Assembly (NCBI GenBank): GCA_052168315.1
Contig: JBQLZO010000032.1
Location: forward strand, 1-60,034
DNA length: 60,034 bases
Origin: JBQLZO01 sp052168315
Lineage (GTDB): Bacteria; Planctomycetota; Phycisphaerae; Phycisphaerales; UBA1924
Reading direction: 5' to 3'
Shown: positions 56,563-60,034 of the stretch, piece by piece
How positions within the stretch are numbered: position 1 is the stretch's first letter
Layout of the letters: every line of letters starts with the position of its first letter
Notes under the pieces: generated by a model
Databases searched by the model: none
What the model was told of the DNA's origin: nothing
What the model saw: the letters and a program-made list of their open reading frames with translations, nothing else
Position numbers and translations under genes: made by a program

Positions 56563-58923
56563 ATGCGTCACGCTTCCTCACCGCACGACCGGACCGATTG
56601 TGTCCCGTCGGCTCTCACCCGGATCGCAGCGCTGTCGCACCGCGCGCTCGTCCCCCCATCCATCGTGCTCGTGATCGCCGCGCTGATCGCGATCGGGTCG
56701 CCTGCAACCATCGCGCAGCCGAGCAACTCGAACCAGGCCTCGGACACGCCCGCGGATCCCGGATGGCCGCGCCAGTTCGAAAAAGATGGCGCCACCGTCA
56801 TCATCCATCAGCCGCAGGTCGACGAGTGGACCGACTTCAGCCGCATCAGCCTCCGCGCCGTCACCCAGGTCTTCCCCACCGCCGACGCGCCGGGGCACTA
56901 CGGCGTCATCTCCCTCACGGCCAAGACCAAGGTCGACAAGGAGAACCGACTCGTCCTCCTGACAGAACCGAACTCGCAGGTCAAGTTCTCGGAGGCCACG
57001 CCCGAGGAGGCGGCCTCGCTCGAAGCACTCATCCGCGCCCTGCTCCCGAACCGATCCTCGCTCGAGGTCTCGCTGGATCGTGTCCTCGCGTATGTCGAGG
57101 ACCTCCCGCCCGATCCGCGGCACCGCGAGGTCCAGGTCAGCCTCGATCCGCCGCCCATCTTCTTCAGCGAAGAGCCCGCCGCCCTGCTCATCTTCATCGG
57201 CGAGCCGAAGTTCAAGCCCATCGAGGGCACCTCGCTCATGTACGCGCTCAACACCAACTGGGATGTCATCCTCGATCCCGAGGCCTCCATCTACTATGTC
57301 CGCCACGAGAAGGCATGGCTCTCGTCGACCAACCTGCTCGAAGGCCCGTTCGTCCAGGCGCCCAAGCTCCGCGGCGAGTTCGACAAGATCCCGAGCGATG
57401 AGAACTGGACGGATGTGCGAGCGGCGATCCCGCCGACCCCGGCCCAGTCCGTCCCCCGCCTGTTCGTCTCGACAGCGCCGGCCGAGCTCATCGTCACCAC
57501 CGGCGAGCCGGAGTACGCCGCGATCCCCGGCGTGCCGCTGATGTATGTCGCGAACACCGAGTCGCCCATCCTCTTCGACGCGTCCGCGCGGTCGCACTAC
57601 CTGCTCGTCGCCGGACGCTGGTTCCGCTCGCAGGACCTCCGCGGGCCGTGGGCCGCGGCCACCTCAGACCTGCCCGAGTCGTTCGCGCAGATCCCGGAGC
57701 AGAGCCCCATCGGCTTCGTCCGCGCCTCCGTGCCCGGCACCGATGAGGCGAAGGAGGCCGTGCTGCTCGCCTCCGTGCCGGACAAGGCCGAGATCAACCG
57801 CGCCCAGACCACCATCCAGGTCGAGTACGACGGCGAGCCCGAGTTCCGCCCGATAGACACCACGAAGGTCCAGTTCGCGATCAACACCTCATACGATGTG
57901 TTCCTCGTCGATGGCAGGTACTACTGCTGCCACGAGGGCGCGTGGTTCGAGTCCAACGCGCCGGACGGGGCATGGGCGGTGTGCGTGGATGTTCCGGATG
58001 CGATCTACACGATCCCCGCCAGCCATCCCTCGCACAATGTCACCTATGTCTATGTCTACGACTCGACGCCCGACACGGTGGTCGTCGGGAGCACCTCGGG
58101 GTACCACGGCGAGTATGTGGTGGGCGGGCTTCTGTTGTTCGGGGCGGGCATGCTGCTCGGCGCGGCGATCGCCGATGATGATGACTGGTACCACTGGCAC
58201 TGGCACTACCACTCGTGCTTCTATTCGTACGGGTGCGGCGCGGTGTACCGGGGCGGGTACGGCGGGTACTACCGGGCGGCGCGGTACTACGGGCCGTACG
58301 GCGGGGCCGGCGCGGGCGCGGTGTACAACCCGCGCACCGGCGGTTGGGCGCGGGGCGCGTACGCGTACGGGCCGTCGGGCGCGGGGTTCGCGCGGGCGGG
58401 GTACAACCCGTGGACGGACACCTGGGCGGGGCAGGCCGGGCGATCGACGCCATATGGATCGTGGACGCGCGGCGCTGTGGTGCGCGATGACGAGTGGGTC
58501 CGCGGCGGCACGGCCAGCAACTGGCGCGGCTCGGCGGGGTGGGTGGAGACCTCGCGCGGCGGCGGTGCGATCCACGCCGATCCGGTGCGCGGCGGGCAGG
58601 GGACGATCGTGCGGGACAGTGATGGCAACCTGTATGTCGGGCGCGATGGGAACATCTACCGGCGCGACGAGCAGGGCTCATGGAACCAGCGTCAGAACGG
58701 CGAGTGGAACAATGTCGACCGACCGGATCGTCCCGATCGCCCCGATCCCCGGAACGAGCGCCCGACGACGCGGGACCGCTCGCGCAGCGAGTCGTTGCAC
58801 TCCGATCTCGAGCGTCAGCACCGGAGCCGCGACCGGGGCAACGCTCGCTCGAACAACTACCAACGCAGCCGCCCCGCGGGTGGCGGACGAGGTGGGCGGG
58901 GCGGGGGCGGGCGGCGCCGTTGA
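56563..58923 (+). CDS. Large secreted protein with three tandem repeats and Gly/Tyr-rich tail
   Basis: A 786-residue secreted protein. A long basic n-region precedes a signal helix (about 31-50, PSIVLVIAALIAIGSPATIA). Three related units of about 100-130 residues follow (about 200-265, 300-375 and 410-480). Each contains a GEPEY/GEPKF-like step, then a segment such as MYALNTNWDVILD, MYVANTESPILFD or FAINTSYDVFLVD, then a W-containing strand with GPW or GAW. A Gly-zipper segment (VVGGLLLFGAGMLLGAAI) at about 520-540 is followed by a His/Trp/Tyr-rich stretch and a Gly/Arg-rich tail. I recall similar proteins labelled only as carbohydrate-binding, without function. AAGGAG seven bases upstream supports the start. 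GC shifts to G-ending codons in the tail. Confidence 0.75.
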   Translation: MRHASSPHDRTDCVPSALTRIAALSHRALVPPSIVLVIAALIAIGSPATIAQPSNSNQASDTPADPGWPRQFEKDGATVIIHQPQVDEWTDFSRISLRAVTQVFPTADAPGHYGVISLTAKTKVDKENRLVLLTEPNSQVKFSEATPEEAASLEALIRALLPNRSSLEVSLDRVLAYVEDLPPDPRHREVQVSLDPPPIFFSEEPAALLIFIGEPKFKPIEGTSLMYALNTNWDVILDPEASIYYVRHEKAWLSSTNLLEGPFVQAPKLRGEFDKIPSDENWTDVRAAIPPTPAQSVPRLFVSTAPAELIVTTGEPEYAAIPGVPLMYVANTESPILFDASARSHYLLVAGRWFRSQDLRGPWAAATSDLPESFAQIPEQSPIGFVRASVPGTDEAKEAVLLASVPDKAEINRAQTTIQVEYDGEPEFRPIDTTKVQFAINTSYDVFLVDGRYYCCHEGAWFESNAPDGAWAVCVDVPDAIYTIPASHPSHNVTYVYVYDSTPDTVVVGSTSGYHGEYVVGGLLLFGAGMLLGAAIADDDDWYHWHWHYHSCFYSYGCGAVYRGGYGGYYRAARYYGPYGGAGAGAVYNPRTGGWARGAYAYGPSGAGFARAGYNPWTDTWAGQAGRSTPYGSWTRGAVVRDDEWVRGGTASNWRGSAGWVETSRGGGAIHADPVRGGQGTIVRDSDGNLYVGRDGNIYRRDEQGSWNQRQNGEWNNVDRPDRPDRPDPRNERPTTRDRSRSESLHSDLERQHRSRDRGNARSNNYQRSRPAGGGRGGRGGGGRRR

Positions 58924-59060
58924 TGTGTGAGGGTGCCAGGCACCAGGCAGGAGAAGGCATCAGGCACCAGGCATCGGGCATCAGTGGGGGAGGGTTGTTG
59001 GGGGTGTGGTGCTGGTTGGGTGAGTTTGGTGGGTTGGGGGTTTGGGGGTGGGTTCGGGGG

Positions 59061-59086
59061 AGACACCGGTCGGAGACCGGTGCCAC
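59061..59086 (-). repeat. REP-like palindrome A
   Basis: AGAC, then CACCGGTC, a GGA loop, GACCGGTG and a CCAC foot. Read on the minus strand it begins GGTGGCACCGGTCTCC, the form I associate with dispersed RAYT-linked REP elements of planctomycetes. No RAYT transposase gene is in the window. Confidence 0.6.
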
Positions 59087-59207
59087 CTACGGAGTGGGAA
59101 GTCTGAAAGGGCTGGCCAGCCCGGTTTGTGCCTTTGGGGAGGGTGGCTCTTGCCCTTTGCTGGGGTGTCGTTCCAGCGGTCGCCGTGGTGTGGCGGGCGG
59201 TTGCGGT

Positions 59208-59229
59208 TGGCGAGTGCGCGCACTCGCCA
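59208..59229. repeat. 22-base perfect palindrome
   Basis: A perfect palindrome centred on CGCG, with half-site TGGCGAGTGCG. It can form a cruciform with no loop. It is not next to a coding region, so no regulatory role is implied. Confidence 0.75.
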
Positions 59230-59527
59230 CCAACACATGACCCGGACGCAGAGCGCGGTTGCGGAGCAGGATGTGTCGCGCCGGTTGCCGGTGCCATTCG
59301 TGGGGGGGGCGCAGTTGCTTTGGCGCTGCCTTTCGTTCGATCAATCGCTTTGGTGGGCGCTTGAACGATCGATCGGTTTTGCCTTGGCGTCCGGAGTCCA
59401 TGGTCTCCACCGCTCGTTGGCCCTGGGGTTGGTTTGCGGCCTCGCCCATGGCGTCGGTTGCGATCACGCTGGCGCCGAGTCCATAGCGGACAGGGCCTGT
59501 CTGCCCTTTGGGGTTGGGGGGCGCGTT

Positions 59528-59691
59528 TGTGCGCACGGATGTGGTTGGTGTGGAGTGTTGAGTTGGGGGAGTGGGTGGTGTGGGAGCGCGGAAGGTGTTG
59601 GTGGGTGGGGAGTTGGGGGGCTCAAAGAAAAAGTTGGGGAGTTTTGGGATTTGGGTTTGGGGTGGGGCGCGGCTGTGCGCACGGATGTGGT
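59528..59691 (+). repeat. 18-base direct repeats
   Basis: TGTGCGCACGGATGTGGT occurs at 59528-59545 and again at 59674-59691. Both copies follow a GGGGCGCG-type flank, so the repeated unit is probably longer and diverged. Confidence 0.8.
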
Positions 59692-59949
59692 GCTACTGCG
59701 GAGAGGGGTGTCGGTTGGACGGAGGAGACTGGGGTACCGGGAAAGGGGCATGCCTTGGCGGTTTGCCCACCCGCCCTATGTAGGAGGAGTAGTGAAGAAG
59801 AGATGTGATAGCCCGGGGGGCTGGCTCGATGTGTGTGTGGGGGGGAGAGGTAAGGGGTGCTGGTAGTGCGCGGGTGGTTGGGGCGCGTGGGTTGTGCGCA
59901 CTGAGGGGGTGATGTTGAGGCTTGGAGGGTGGGTTGGGTGACGGGTAGA

Positions 59950-59978
59950 CGCCGAGATTGCGGCGATCTCGGCGCCAC
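59950..59978 (-). repeat. REP-like palindrome B
   Basis: CGCCGAGAT and ATCTCGGCG arms enclose a seven-base loop. AGAC precedes the element and CCAC follows it, as in palindrome A, so the two share architecture despite different stem sequences. Confidence 0.6.
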
Positions 59979-60003
59979 AGGGAGGGGTCTTGGTACTATC
60001 CGG

Positions 60004-60034
60004 CGGGGGAGTTGGGGGGGTTGGGGGGGCAGGG
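60004..60034 (+). repeat. G-tract array at right edge
   Basis: CGGGGGAG, then two TTGGGGGGG units, ending in CAGGG at the window edge. The layout mirrors the array at 11-48, which also ends in a CAGG-like sequence. Confidence 0.75.

Larger units (their letters stand above)
58924..60034. other. Repeat-rich apparently non-coding right end
   Basis: About 1.1 kb with no convincing gene. The plus strand is G- and T-rich, opposite to the C-rich coding strands elsewhere. It contains two REP-like palindromes (59061-59086, 59950-59978), a 22-base perfect palindrome (59208-59229), a GGGCTGGCCAGCCC palindrome (59109-59122), an 18-base direct repeat (59528 and 59674) and a terminal G-tract array. ORFs here translate to repetitive Pro/Arg or Gly-rich peptides, including the GGTGLRPVS-type peptide I associate with translated planctomycete repeats. 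Confidence 0.7.

Noticed and set aside
58857..59536. Minus-strand ORFs of 147-149 residues at the right end
   Set aside because: Composition is Arg/Pro/Gln-rich and they contain the GGTGLRPVS-type peptide produced by translating planctomycete repeats. No Shine-Dalgarno sequence or -10 precedes them.
1..60034. CRISPR array, prophage or insertion sequence
   Set aside because: No regularly spaced repeats of CRISPR type, no cas, integrase, phage structural or transposase gene was found on either strand.

Overview
The window is very GC-rich, and its genes strongly prefer codons ending in C. Several gene types point to a planctomycete-like organism with an outer membrane, most likely of the class Phycisphaerae: dockerin repeats on secreted or surface proteins, a protein with a PEP-CTERM-like C-terminal tail, a VIT/VWA lipoprotein, many ECF sigma / membrane-partner pairs, LpxI with an LptF/G-type permease (lipid A / LPS machinery), and a long leucyl-tRNA synthetase. 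This placement rests on gene content only. The window starts and ends in non-coding G-rich sequence, so no gene is cut by either edge.

Layout. 0-5 kb: a six-helix membrane protein, an ECF sigma factor with a candidate anti-sigma partner, and an LptF/LptG-like permease. 5-10 kb: guaA between two secreted proteins of unknown function. 10-16.4 kb, all minus strand: two small membrane proteins, a VIT/VWA lipoprotein, and a tightly coupled cassette of ECF sigma factor, dockerin-tipped membrane protein and secreted cohesin-like protein. 16.5-22.2 kb: a MarR-regulated RND efflux operon. 22.3-25.4 kb: adenine deaminase and a membrane-anchored MsrB-MsrA fusion. 25.8-31.3 kb: a six-gene plus-strand run with two tiny membrane proteins, a ferric-reductase-like membrane domain fused to a Rieske domain, a Cys-motif protein, a class II-like photolyase fused to a renalase-like FAD oxidoreductase, and a DUF2256-DUF3253 fusion. 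31-36 kb: a methyltransferase, thiD and a large lipoprotein. 36.0 kb: tRNA-Ser(UGA). 36.4-39.3 kb: a PEP-CTERM-like protein and a dockerin-bearing 5'-nucleotidase. 39.4-47 kb: a Cys-cluster protein, a SpoIIE-type phosphatase, lpxI, an FtsJ-like methyltransferase, rsmD, a CMD-family protein, a YrdC-like/arginine-phosphatase-like fusion, and folC. 47-49 kb: a lower-GC island with an HD phosphohydrolase and a YwgA-like protein. 49-55 kb: leuS, small genes, and a Cache-HAMP-SpoIIE phosphatase. 55-59 kb: a repeat-type protein and a large secreted repeat protein. The last 1.1 kb is repeat-rich and apparently non-coding.

Two general observations stand out. First, fourteen genes at or near the head of transcription units carry a TAnnnT (-10-like) hexamer only 4-10 bases before the start codon, which predicts leaderless or near-leaderless mRNAs. 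Most other leading genes carry a Shine-Dalgarno sequence instead. Second, the 47-49 kb island breaks this pattern: it has lower GC, a textbook TTGACA-N17-TACAAT promoter and a normal leader, as expected for a horizontally acquired pair. The most unusual candidate systems are the photolyase/renalase/Rieske run, the sigma-dockerin-cohesin-like cassette, and the HD/YwgA-like pair.
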